Origin: Rhizophagus clarus
Taxonomy: Eukaryota > Glomeromycota > Glomeromycetes > Glomerales > Glomeraceae
Length of the DNA stretch: 64,000 nucleotides
Direction: 5' to 3'
Assembly (NCBI GenBank): GCA_015698045.1
Contig: BLAL01000338.1
Coordinates: 558,001-622,000, forward strand
The first letter of the stretch is position 1. The number at the start of each line of letters is the position of its first letter. A program made the position numbers and the translations under genes. The notes below the pieces were generated by a model. That model searched no databases, was not told the DNA's origin, and worked only from the letters and a program-made list of their open reading frames with translations. Of this stretch, positions 1-11,594 are shown piece after piece.

Positions 1-83
1 TAAAAATGTATATAAAAACATTGCTTATATCACTATAATATGCATAACATTTTTTAAAAAAATTTATTTGGTATAATTTAAGA

Positions 84-230
84 ATTATACGTGGAACTGA
101 ATTGAAATATTTAGGTCAAAATTCAAAAAGTCATAATGGCTAAAATTATGACATACTGCATGACTTTTAATCTGATTATCACGCTGATCATTGAACACTG
201 GTCAACCTGTGCTAGTCTGGAGCACATAAT
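84..230. mobile_element. Decayed copy of the 34.5 kb inverted-repeat element (left arm)
   Basis: The stretch beginning attatacgtggaactga and running through gtcaaaattcaaaaagtc reads as a diverged copy of the left arm of the element at 34,461-34,814 (attatacatgaaactga, then a run of gtcgaaatggtcaaaatt). The matching right arm is not clearly present, so this is a truncated or decayed relative. Downstream, near 262-295, the motif aattcaggtcttt occurs twice in tandem. The alignment was made by eye. Confidence 0.4.
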
Positions 231-701
231 TAGCACATATACCGGGTCCAGGTCTATAAGGCCCAATTCAGGTCTTTCAATTCAGGTCTTTGCTTGAAAA
301 GAACATAATAGTATCTAGTATTTAATTAGATATGATATTACAAAAATCATGCGATATGAGTGTATCAACAATTTAGCCATTTTAATTTTTGTTTTATGTA
401 TAAATTTCACCCGTATTTGCTTATAATAAATACTGTACATTTGGGTGATCGGTAATACCTAGATTTTAAACACATGTAGTGCAAATTTACTCTGTGTCTT
501 GATATATTATTTTGTTTGTGATTGATACCAGTAAAAATATAAATTAATGTATAGACTTAAAAATTTCTAATTAGCTAGATATTAAAAATTCCGAATTTAA
601 ATTCTAAATTCTTTTAATTTCAGTTTTATGTGGACTTAAAAGTCAAGTTATTTCATATTTTGATTAATTTTCTTTTTTTTTATTTTACAGAATTTATCAA
701 A

Positions 702-1139
702 ATGAGAAGAGAACAAAGACCAACTAAAAAAGACTTTAAATACATTATCTCTATATTTCAGGTAAATGATGAAGAAATTTATGTTAAATATAAATGGAAT
801 AAAGCATCTTCAAATGTTATTATGACTTTGAAAGATGCTAAGAAAGATGGTTTTAAACAACAAGTTGATGATTTTTTAAAATATAATGAAATTATTAAAA
901 AGAAAGAAATAAAAAGTAAAATTTATCTTAAAAGATTGCGAGATGTACCAAAATATTTCTGTACTATTGAAAACTGTTTTAAAAAATTTGATAGCTCAGC
1001 CGGTCGTGATAAGCATGTCAATACTCATCAAAAAAAGATAAAAATGATGATAAAAAAAACAGCTGAAGATGATAAAAAAACAATCGAAGATTATAAAAAA
1101 ATTGATGATAAAAAAAAAATTGATGAGGATAAAAATTAA
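702..1139 (+). CDS. Small lysine-rich protein with one C2H2 zinc finger
   Basis: Predicted protein of 145 residues. One classical C2H2 finger is visible (C87-x4-C92-x12-H105-x3-H109), followed by a very basic/acidic low-complexity tail of repeated KIDD/KTxEDxKK units. A single finger suggests nucleic-acid or protein binding, but the target is unknown. The start at 702 is preferred over the in-frame ATG at 630 because 671-690 is a textbook intron 3' end (pyrimidine tract then ttttacag), so 630-690 probably belongs to an intron and the ATG lies 11 bases into the next exon. An upstream non-coding or short coding exon is therefore likely but was not identified. The tail is encoded by A-runs, which makes the frame near the stop sensitive to sequencing slips. 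Function unassigned. Confidence 0.6.
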   Translation: MRREQRPTKKDFKYIISIFQVNDEEIYVKYKWNKASSNVIMTLKDAKKDGFKQQVDDFLKYNEIIKKKEIKSKIYLKRLRDVPKYFCTIENCFKKFDSSAGRDKHVNTHQKKIKMMIKKTAEDDKKTIEDYKKIDDKKKIDEDKN

Positions 1140-1223
1140 AAATTGAACGATGATAAAAAAAAAAAAAATGATTATAAAAAGGTTCCTAAAAAAAGGGAAT
1201 GAAAACAAATAATTATTACACAA

Positions 1224-4200
1224 TATTTAATATATTTTATTTAATAAACATTAATTTTACCTTTTATATACTTTTCTCACTTCACTATTAAATATCCAAA
1301 AATTTGACCGTCATTTCAACAAATTTTAATATTTGATGGATTATCTTAATCCTGAATTTACTAATGGGAAGCCAGAATAAACCAAAAAAGTTTTTTTTGC
1401 GCCAAATCTTGCATCCAATCAATTGTTTTAATCAATTTTCCACATTATTTAACACTTTTGGCAAATTCACATATTAATTATGAAATAAACTTAATCAATA
1501 GGAGTCAATTTAATTCCCAAGGGTGCAACATGAGTTTATTTCATAAATCCGCAGTAATGATTGAACTGCAAATGCAATATAATATAGCTGTACTTGTACT
1601 GATTTATTATCAAAGTTTCATATTATACATTTCATATTTCAATTGTATTAATCTAAATAAATAAACTAATTTTTAACCTTTCTAAGTAAAATTTACATCA
1701 AACTTTATTTTCCGGAGCGAAGGTTGAAGGACATTCAATTGTTATGCATTAATAGATGGTGTTTGATGGTAGCCCCCATAATTTTCCTTCTTTTATCAAC
1801 TTACATCCTATGATTAACACAATTTATCAATTTTGTAATGTGATTTTATTCCACTTTAAACAATTATTATTTATACGGATTGCATAATGAACGTATTAAG
1901 TGATTTACCTAACAAATAGTTTCTTATTTTTATTATAAATAAACTTTATTAATTATTTAAAAAATACAGTATATGGATATTAGATTTTTTTTCTGTTCAC
2001 ATTTTATGTCAATAAATTCAGGTTCATGAAATAACTAAACATTGCTGCGCCAATAAATAATAGTTAATTACGTCATTTAGCTATTATTATATAGTAAATA
2101 GTATATAAAAAGCATAATTTAAATAATCAAATGGAGAAACTTTTTTTTTGGATAGCAAAGTCATATTCATAATGTTGTTAATAGATGTTAAGATTATTCT
2201 CCATAATTAAAAATAAATCTGATCGTATTCTATACACCTTAATCATTAGTCCTCTGAATTAGTCCTGCAGCGAGAAAAGAAGAAAACAGTTCTTGAAATC
2301 AAAGATTGAACGCGAGCTTAACGTCGTTCACTATCAGAAATTACTTCAATGTTCTTAATAAAAAATTAGAAATGTTTCTTGAATTTTAATTAATTAGTAT
2401 ACGTCAAACACCGAAAATAGAAGGTTATTCCCATGGATATCCCAAATACTGTATAGATCAATATATCTAATGTAGGAAGAGTAATTATATGAAGGACTTT
2501 GCAAAAAAACTGATAAAGTTTCTTAGATGTGAAAGATTATTACCGGAAAAACACACCAATATAAATCTTTTTTTTTTTTTAATTATCGACGTACTCTTTA
2601 AAAAATTGCGAATATAATTATACTGACTATTGGAAAAATGTACAAATAAATTTTATTTTTACAATATACTTTCCTCCGAAAATACATGCCACGTTTATAT
2701 CTAAGGTGCGAATGCCAAATGTTGTTAACTATTAAAAAAGAAAATTACTCGAAAAATTTCTACTTTAATTTAAATATCACATAAAAAAATTATCTTTTTT
2801 TTTTTATTTTGCAAATGAAATAAATCTTGTAATTGTACAATAGAGATTCCAAAACCTATTCAAACCTTTACTGAGGAACTATGGTATGAAGAGTGTGAAT
2901 ATTCAGGATTAACCAATGTGAATAAATCATAATATTGGTAAGTTTATAAATATAAAATGAGGATATTCTATTTCTTGTATGAGTTATTAAATCAGAATAC
3001 TGTGATGGATGTCAGTGATTCGAAAAGTTTAAATGCATTGTAGAATTTATCAGACAAATTGCTATTTCTTATTTAATTTATTTTTGTTTACAGGAAAATG
3101 TTTATTATAACTAAAATACATTGAAATCTAGTTAATCGTAAAGTTCTAATATAAAGACCCGGCTAATAAATTTGCTAATAAAGGTGATTGATAAGTAATC
3201 TTTCAAAAAATAATCTAACAATAATATACTATGAGTTATAATGCTTGTTACCAAATAATGTTCCAGAAATCCTGACAGTGAACCATATACATTATCACCT
3301 GATATTATAATTTCGTTGTAGACTTGTAGTGACGGCGGAATTGTTATTTAGAAAGTGAAGTCACCTTTTAACAATAAATGAATTTTGACACTGTATACTA
3401 ACTGTTACCAAACCTATCAATTCATCTATGATTTCCTCATATTAAGATATGTTTTATTTTTGATGTTTGTATTTTTTTTTAAATAATTATTAACTTATTA
3501 TTTTTTTTTTTGTTTTTATTAGATTGTGACTTTCATTAATTGGTTTAAAAAGTTTTAACTCATATTGTTTATGAAGAAGATACAGGTGATATTAATAGAG
3601 TAGGTTGAAGAGACTTTTTGTATTTAATTTCTCAATTATTTTTATTTTTATTTTATTATAGAAACGTAAGATTTTATGCCATTACAAGTTACATACATTC
3701 ATATGATCTAATTCCTAACAAATTTAAATCTATAATATTACCCATTCCTTATTTTTTCATCATATCTTTAACCCATACACATCTTTTTCTCAAATGTTTT
3801 TATGAAATAAGAAAAATTAAAATCTCTAAATTCTACTAACTACAGAATTAATTTACTATAGAGTTGTAATGGAACAAATCCCTTAATGACATCAATAAAA
3901 GTAAATAATCGTTTGAAACATCTTTTAGAGTCAATATCTTGGTGTTGTAAATTTTGTTATAATATTATTTAAAAAGAATATAGAAAGTATAATTCCTTCT
4001 TCCATAAGTTTACGATTTTCTGAACAGATCCAAATATGATTAAAGTTTTCTTCTAGCACTTTCATAATCTACTGACATTAAAACACCAAATATTATAACC
4101 ATAAATAGTTGATATTAAAGTTTTCTAATCCTCCTATTTCACTTGTCAATATTAAAATTTTTCGCAATTTTCATGATTATTTTTTATGCCATAGTGGAGT

Positions 4201-4280
4201 TTTCTAATTGGAATATTTTTGAATTATATAAAATTATTCTGCAAATGTATTGAGTTTTTTAAATCAAAGTACTGGTCTGT
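1224..4280. other. AT-rich spacer, no supportable gene
   Basis: About 3 kb of AT-rich sequence with poly-T runs. A short patch near 2,846-2,935 (plus strand) reads as protein-like for about 29 codons ending in a stop, but has no start, splice context or recognised family. Nothing else supportable was seen. Confidence 0.5.
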
Positions 4281-4289
4281 CATCTGATT

Positions 4290-5840
4290 ATTTTCCCGCA
4301 GGTCATGCAAAATAAATGTGAATATCTTCATCATTACCATTCTTTGAATCCTTTGTGTTAATGCAACCATCAACAACTTCTCGGGACGATAATTCTTTCA
4401 GCTGTTTTTGTTGTACTCTGAACAATACTTCTCTTACTTTTTATGTTTCTCCGCATTACTCACATACAACATGACCATTAGTCCCTATGACAATAAAAGG
4501 GTTGTTTTCGCTGTCTTCCACTGGTCCATGCATCTAAAATGAGTATTCATAAAACTGTTTTGAACGAAAGGATCTGAAAGTGACATGCACAACAAACGTG
4601 AATTTAATTCATTGTCTTTATATGCTTGTACTTTGTTAACTGCTAAGCTTTAATTTTATATTATTTCATAGAATTATTATTCAAAATAGTATTAGGTGCT
4701 TTTTGAACCATTTTAATTTATTTTTGAATGTATCATAACCTATTATTAGATATGTTGAACCATATCCCTAATATCCTAATTGATTCATATTTATGTCTGG
4801 GTATAATTCCTAATGTTTTTTCTCGATATTGAACCACTAACAACTCTATTTCAATATTGATATTTTTTTTTTACTTATATAAAAGATCTGAATTTACTTT
4901 ACTAGCTTGAATGTCACTATGGTTAATCTGCAATCACTAGCTTGTTTAAGTAGTTTGAATTGTCAATTTTGTTCACAGTAGCATTTATCATAGAAATCCT
5001 CTCCATTTGGAATTTCATGATTGTTGTAGCCTGGACACTTTTTTGTTTAACATTTTTTCTACTGTAAGTTTTGTTGATTTTCTGATAAACCTAAGTATTG
5101 TTCATATTGTGCTAATCCACTCTTATGAAATGATGATTCTTGTTTTATGAAAAAGATGTTATTATCATGAATATTCTTTTATTTAGTTTCATTAATTTTA
5201 TTCAAAATTATTTTTTACTACTCTGTTGTTAGGGATCATAATAAATGCATAATAATAATGGAGAAATTATTTTCCCCTTGATTGAGTCCATTTTGTATCT
5301 CACATGGATCAGTAAAACCTGATACTCAAATAACTCAGTTTTCTATTTTGAATAAATAAATTCAGAATTAATTTAACAAAGTTCTGTAGTTAAGTAATAC
5401 ACTGTACAGCTTTTCTAGCATATACAAATTTACATAATCATATGCTTTTTTAATATTTTGACTAGGAATCTATAATTCTTTATCTTTTACATTTGCATTT
5501 TGTATTATTTCATTGATAATACTAATAGGTTTAAGTGTTGATTTTTACGGTAATTCCACAGATTTTCATTTAAAATGTTAATAATTTTTAAAATAATATT
5601 TTGATAAATGCTTATTGAGAATTGACATCTCCAAATTTCTTCACATTTTCCATTCCTTTTTCAATACTTTCCTCTCTATAAATTGATCTCCTACGGTCCT
5701 ACCCTCTTCTAAGTGTTCTTTCTGATGGTAAATGCTTTGTAAATCCTATAGAAGCTTGGCCTTTCTCAGATATTTATCCTTGTAAAGCTGCTATTGATAA
5801 CTATAGTTTATGAATTGGTGTTAAGAGGTTTGATTATGAG
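4290..5840 (-). pseudogene. Old protein-coding remnants including a LINE-like reverse-transcriptase patch
   Basis: Several minus-strand patches read as protein with only occasional stops, unusual in sequence this AT-rich. At 5,232-5,320 the translation contains TDP...GLNQGE...YYDP, which parallels the GIDQGE(V/I)ISPLLW-YYDP block of LINE reverse transcriptases (RT motif region between the catalytic A and C boxes). Other patches lie near 5,630-5,830 (basic, RRG/RRSIYREE), 4,960-5,140 (CPGYNNHEIPNGEDF and a C-x-C) and 4,370-4,540 (GHVVCE then CGE). Frames and stops differ between patches, so no intact product exists. The RT assignment rests on one motif. The other patches may belong to an unrelated host gene family. 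Order on the minus strand is compatible with one element but does not prove it. Confidence 0.4.
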
Positions 5841-5849
5841 GATAGAAAA

Positions 5850-8800
5850 TATTGTATCTTCACACCAACTATTTGTAATTTGATATAAATATGAAGCACT
5901 AAGTACTTGGGTAAGTTCTTATATGAGTTGTTATTCTGTAAGCTTCTGCTTTGTAATTACCAAAAAGATATGTACATGCTTAATTATAGATCTGTCATGG
6001 CATTTAATACCAGAACTTTTTAAATTTAATAAAATATTTACACGTCAAAATCGATATTAAAGGTCATGAAATATTATTCTAAACTTGATTTCTTAATCAT
6101 TTCACAAGAAATATTTGATATTCTTAAAAGTTTTACTAGGCCTACTGTTCCTGTATACTCTTTCAATGTGAGAAATTCCACTCATTAAATTAATGAATTA
6201 TGATTTGTATATAATGAAAGAGCATCTTGAAATTTGATTATTTTTGATAATTAGAAAAATAGTTATCTAATACTATTATTAAATTTGTTTATATAAATTA
6301 AAGTCCAATTAACCAATAAGAAAAAACAACCATAATTTCTAATTTATTTTATTCACCTTCGGTTATCAGATTAAAATAGGATATTTATAATTTATCATAA
6401 GCAAAAAAGTACTAATTTCTATGCGGTTGACTTGAAACAAAAATTAATGCTCAACTAAAATCAATTTTATAATTAATATAATGATTGCATATTCAAATTT
6501 TTTGGGAGAGGTCCCTTTTAGGAAGAAATAAATATTCGCTTTGCTATTAATTAATAACTATTCAACTGCTAATCAGAGATTTTCTAATTTGACTCAAAAA
6601 ATCTTGATATAATATATCAATACATCTACTATTAATTCATCTTTAATACATATGATTTGATAATTGTATACGCTTATTAGTCAATTTCTTTACAAATTAA
6701 GTTTATCAGCATTATTGGATAATCATTATCTAGGCATTGATGTGGCAGGTATGTTAGCATTTAAAAGTTAATAACTCAATAACATTTAAGATAAAGATCA
6801 TCTTACTGATTTTTATCTATTATATTTTATTTGCCACCATAAAAATAAACCATGATTTTCACGTGAAAGATTGGGAATTGCAGTTGATATACTGCAACAA
6901 AAAGGTGAATATAATATAATAAAAATGAAAAATTGTCAATTTTTTTTTCACCTTTGTCTGTTTTTTTAACAAAAATACATTTTTGAAAGCAATTACATAT
7001 TAAAAAGCTTTTTAATTTGCTTTAAGAAACAAGTTGTATTAGCTTTTGTTATTATTATATGTTGTTTTTTCTTATCATTTCTTCTGTTGTCATTGTGTTT
7101 TACCTTTCAAAATGTTGAATGCTTTTACTGCTTCTATTATCTAATAATTTGAAGCCAAAGTGTTTTTTTTGATTTTGATGAAGAGCAATATAATGTGGTG
7201 TCATAATAAAATATTTTATAGGATTTAATTCTTTGTTTTTCATTTCCGCCTCTTTTTTATATAAATATAATATAATCATAGACAGTAACCAAACTCATTT
7301 CTACGTACATTTTTAGTTTACTACCATTAATAATATTTTTTTAATTCAACTGCTTAATTTAATAATGACTGACTCAACTGGTAAAATCTCACCCTAACTT
7401 GCATAATATAGAAAGTATCAAAATCTTGTAAATAATATAGAAATTCTCAGACCCAAAAACTATGCAAACCATCAACAAAGAGAAGGAATAAAGATGCTTT
7501 AATAATACTTTAATGACATCATTGAGTTGGTAACATCTGTACAATTGTCTGAACTTATTAAATTATAACACTGCGCAATGCACTATAAATTAATATTATT
7601 ATTGATTATTTGCAGCAATATATTAAAGCAAACTATCATGATAGTAAATTTTCTAATAATCCTAACTTCTAAAATTCTTTATTGGTGTAAATTTTGTAAT
7701 TTCTACTACAGGATTTACAAATAATTGATAGAAAAACAACAAGTGAAATGACTTATATGGAAACAACTGAATAATGGGCCTATAAAGTAACTCTCTGTCT
7801 TTCTTTCATATGCTGCAGAAATACCTGCAGATATTGAAGGAACTGGTGACCATGGTAAAGATGCACTCACATTTTTCTAATTGCTTAATAATATTAGATG
7901 AATATTATCCTATACTATAATAAGTGTTTAGCAGATCTTTAAAAGACATTTCTTTAACTATACTACTATATTGCATGTGGACCCAGTCATCCATCCAAAG
8001 CTAATAAATTATTTTTAATTGGAATATTTATATTGGATTACAAATCTGTAATTAGTTAGTTATTTTCTCAGTTTGAGAAAATTAAGACTATTTCTAATTT
8101 AACTGATCCACACATACATGTATTACCAAATTGAAAAAATTTTTTTTTATGGAGCTTATGTTATAATGTAATATTAAAACGTTTAATAATTTTTTAAATT
8201 TTTTTCAAAATTGAAAATTTAAAAAAATTGAAAAAATAGAGTACTATGTCATTTATGGCTACATCTTTTCTGAAGTGAAAGTGCTATGAACAATAATTAC
8301 TCTAGCATCCTGATCTATTTCATTCATATTTTATTGAAAGTTATTATATGCAATAGTTTGCCTGGATTCCAGATATTTTTGCCCATCATGCAGATTCATG
8401 TATTAGTTCTGTCATTTATTGCTTCCAAGTTATTATGTGATATTCTGACTCAATTACACTTTTTAATTTAAAAATTCAGTTATTATGTGAAAATTTTTAT
8501 GCTTTTATTTGCTTCTATTTGTACCTTTACTTCTTCCTGACTTCATGTTTTTATTTGCTTAACTTCAAATGATTAAGCGTTTGCATATAATTATTACTAT
8601 GATTATCTGTCTATTACTATCTTTCACACAAATCCATGTGTATTATTATAATCTGTTAAAACAATCTATTAATTCTTTCTGTAAAATTGTTTGTTGTCAA
8701 TAATAATTCACTATTTGGTAGAAATTGCACTATAAATAGATGCGGATGACAGAATTATACATGTTTTTGGGTAAATGTGCTGAATATTTAAAAATATTTT

Positions 8801-9755
8801 GAATAGTGGCATTAAATTGCTTGGTTAGATTGATTAGGAAATAAGAAGTATTGTATTGAATATATATCCTTAGTGATAAGACTATCATTCTCTATACATC
8901 CAAATTATTTCTAATATCCATTTTTAATTTCTTAAGGATAAAATTATATTGTTAAGTAAAACGTATGATTTAATTTCTACATATACAACAAGTTAGAGTC
9001 AATTTTTATTACATGGAAAACTTTGAGAAAAATTTTTTTCTAAAAAGTTTTTTCCTTACTATTCTAAAAATAATATAATTTCATCAATGCATTATTAATA
9101 CTTGTTATTTTACATCTTTTGATATTCATGTTTAAATTGTTAACAAATACATTAAATAAAGTTCGAAGTTCCATATGGTTATGTTAATAAATACATCAAA
9201 TAAAGTTCAAAGTTCCATATAGTTATATTAATAAATACATCTTGTTAATTGGCTGAAGCAGTATTTCTGTCTGTTATCATATAATAATATAATACTTTAA
9301 CTCCAGTTCAAGAAGCCTTAAGGTTTTTGGAACTTTTCACATTGTTTTCTTAGTAGTTTTCCATTTTGTTGTAAAGGGATATGTCTTTTAAACTTCTAAC
9401 CATATATCCTGAATGAAATATATTTTTTAATAGTTTCATCCATTATATCTATTTATTTAGATGAAAAAATAATGGATAAAAATCTAAGTTATAACTTTTT
9501 TCTATTTTAAAATAATTCTATAAATGAATATTTTTTTTTTAATAAAATGAATACTCGCATAAATATATAATAAATAATTTTATATATTTAAAATCATATA
9601 TTAAATATGAGTAGTTGTAAATTATTTCTTGTTAAAAAAAAGATTAGTCCATTATTATTTGGTGACATAATGTGATATATATATAATAGTAACTATGATA
9701 TTTTTGATTCTTTCTTAATATCCTAGAAAGGCTGCCAAGAATCTACTAATTATAT
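5850..9755. other. AT-rich spacer with weak coding remnants
   Basis: No gene is supportable. Two patches (about 7,780-7,880 and 8,290-8,470, minus strand) have fewer stops than their surroundings and could be further debris of the 4.3-5.8 kb remnants. A near-duplicate of about 40 bases (aataaagttcgaagttcc / aataaagttcaaagttcc) occurs at 9,157 and 9,200. Confidence 0.4.
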
Positions 9756-9758
9756 ATT

Positions 9759-9992
9759 TTAGATGATAATCCCGAATGTTTCAGAAGTTGGAGAATACCC
9801 AAATTGTTTATGAAGAGAATCAAGCGATCCTTTCATAAATTCTGAAAGTTTGATTAATTCTTGATTTACTATATTATTGGAAGCACTTGGAGGTTTTATT
9901 TTTCCAAATGTAATTTCATTTTCCTTATCAAAAAGAATCCGGAAATCTGGTTTCCTTCCATGTTTGTGGTCATTAGATTTTCGTGGTTTTCA
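9759..9992 (-). pseudogene. C-terminal fragment of a multi-copy fungal protein
   Basis: The minus strand is open for about 77 codons ending in a TAA at 9,759-9,761. The reading has clear protein character: GRKPDFRILFDKENEI, then GKIKPPSA, then KLSEFMKGSLDSLHKQFG and a closing TFG. This resembles the 'KPD...GEIKPP...KLAEFMKDSLD' tail found in a multi-copy protein family of Rhizophagus-type genomes, as I recall it. No function is known to me. An in-frame TGA sits immediately upstream at 9,990-9,992 and no splice acceptor restores the frame, so the 5' part is missing. The plus-strand ORF at 9,877-10,071 is its antisense shadow. Confidence 0.45.
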
Positions 9993-9999
9993 TCTATTT

Positions 10000-11125
10000 T
10001 ATTCATATTGTAAATGTTTGGGTGTGCAACAAGCCAAAAGCATATTTTCAAGTTCTTTAAATGTTGATTAAATTATACTCCCATTCTTTTAGGCTGGGAA
10101 TTGGATAAATATCATCCACTTGGAATATTTTTGGCATGACAAGATACTGTATGTAATCCTGAATGTTTCGCCATTTTATTGGTTATATTTTCTTATACTA
10201 TCTATAATTTATTTAAAATCTACTAGCATAAACCCAAAGTCGATGAATAATTTTTAATCTATTTAAATATTATATAATAGCCTGAAATAAACAAAGTATA
10301 TATCTTAAATTATAATAACTATTAATACCTTATAATATTTAACAATAATATATATCAATATATTTGTGCATGCATGGTTATGTTATTAGCCAGAATTCTA
10401 AAGAAGGTTTATAATATATGTTTGCAAGTAAATAATTCATGCATTATGATAGGCAACTATAAGTGTAGCAAATTTTAAATTGATATGATCTTGAATTATT
10501 CATTATCTCCTAATGTTAGATCACAATAGGCATGCGATAATCACCAATTATCATCTATATAACTAAGATGCCACTGGCCAACAATTGGTATTTTATTCTT
10601 AGTTCTTCTACACTATCAATTTTTCTTTCTCTTGTACATTTATTTATACCATAATGAATATTTATACCATAACCCTACTTTTTGTATCTTTTCCGCCTAT
10701 CAATTTTTCTTTCTTTTGAACAAATTTATGCCATATTGAGTCTCAATATCCTCTATTTTCACTGTATTAGTATATTTTTGCTCTTTTAAAATATAATAAA
10801 TTATAATCCATTAAAAATTTTACAAAAGTAATGACCACCCTTTTTTATTTGGTGCATATAGTATGATTCAATTTTATATTCGAAATATTCATATAATTTG
10901 TTGAAAAACTTATAAAAATATTAGATAATTAATATATATAATATAAAAGCTTTCCATTAATTATCACTTTAGGTAAATAATAATAATATCAACTAGTATT
11001 TCAATAATTTTATGTTTTATACATTTTTTGTTTTGACAAAAAATGGTTATTATATCAAAAAAAAAAAAACCTTTATGGTTGATTATAAGTTATTGGTCAA
11101 ATCAGCATTCATTACGTTCATCACG
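10000..11125. other. AT-rich spacer
   Basis: No coding patch, repeat array or inverted-repeat element was recognised in this stretch. Confidence 0.45.
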
Positions 11126-11129
11126 TTTG

Positions 11130-11591
11130 TCACATTTTAAAAAAGATTGAATTTCCTGTGAGAATTCTTTGCTGACTTATTTCTTAACTATTAGTTAAAG
11201 TATTGATAAGTGACAAAATCCTCTCTCTTGTTATAAAATAATATATTCTAAATAAAGTTTTATATAAATATCCAGTAATATCAATAAAAGTAAAATCATT
11301 TTGAAGATGAGCAAATATTTCATAAAGAATTATTCAAATTGAAAAATTCACACATGATCTTAATATATGTTCTCTTAAATTTTCTAAAAATAACTGAAAA
11401 TGCTGTGGAATGAAATTTTTTGATTGCTGCATATATATCTTTACTGAAGAATGTGTACTCATTCTATAATGCTGTATCAAGAATTGGATATCATCTATAA
11501 TTTCATCAGAAAATCTCTTTCTTCTCTGGATACAACCGCTGCAAGCGTATATTATGTCTTAATTCATAAGTATCATATCACTCAGATCTTC
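11130..11591 (-). pseudogene. Transposase-like (MULE-type?) remnant
   Basis: A single minus-strand frame of 154 codons contains only three internal stops (two TAA, one TGA) before the terminal TGA at 11,130-11,132, far fewer than expected for this base composition. Recognisable blocks are RRKRFSDEIIDDIQFLIQHY, then KIYMQQSKNF. They recall the N-terminal region (FSxEIIDDIQFLTQHC...YxAIQKF) of MULE-type transposases or derived proteins in glomeromycotan genomes, as remembered rather than searched. The plus-strand ORF at 11,451-11,693 is antisense to it. The remainder (11,130-11,380) is coding-like but unassigned. Confidence 0.4.
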
Positions 11592-11594
11592 ACT

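Noticed and set aside
996-1223. 75-codon Phe/Ile-rich ORF, minus strand
   Set aside because: Antisense of the Lys-rich zinc-finger gene tail.
9877-10071. 64-codon plus-strand ORF
   Set aside because: Antisense to the better-supported minus-strand fragment with KPD/EFMK/DSL blocks.
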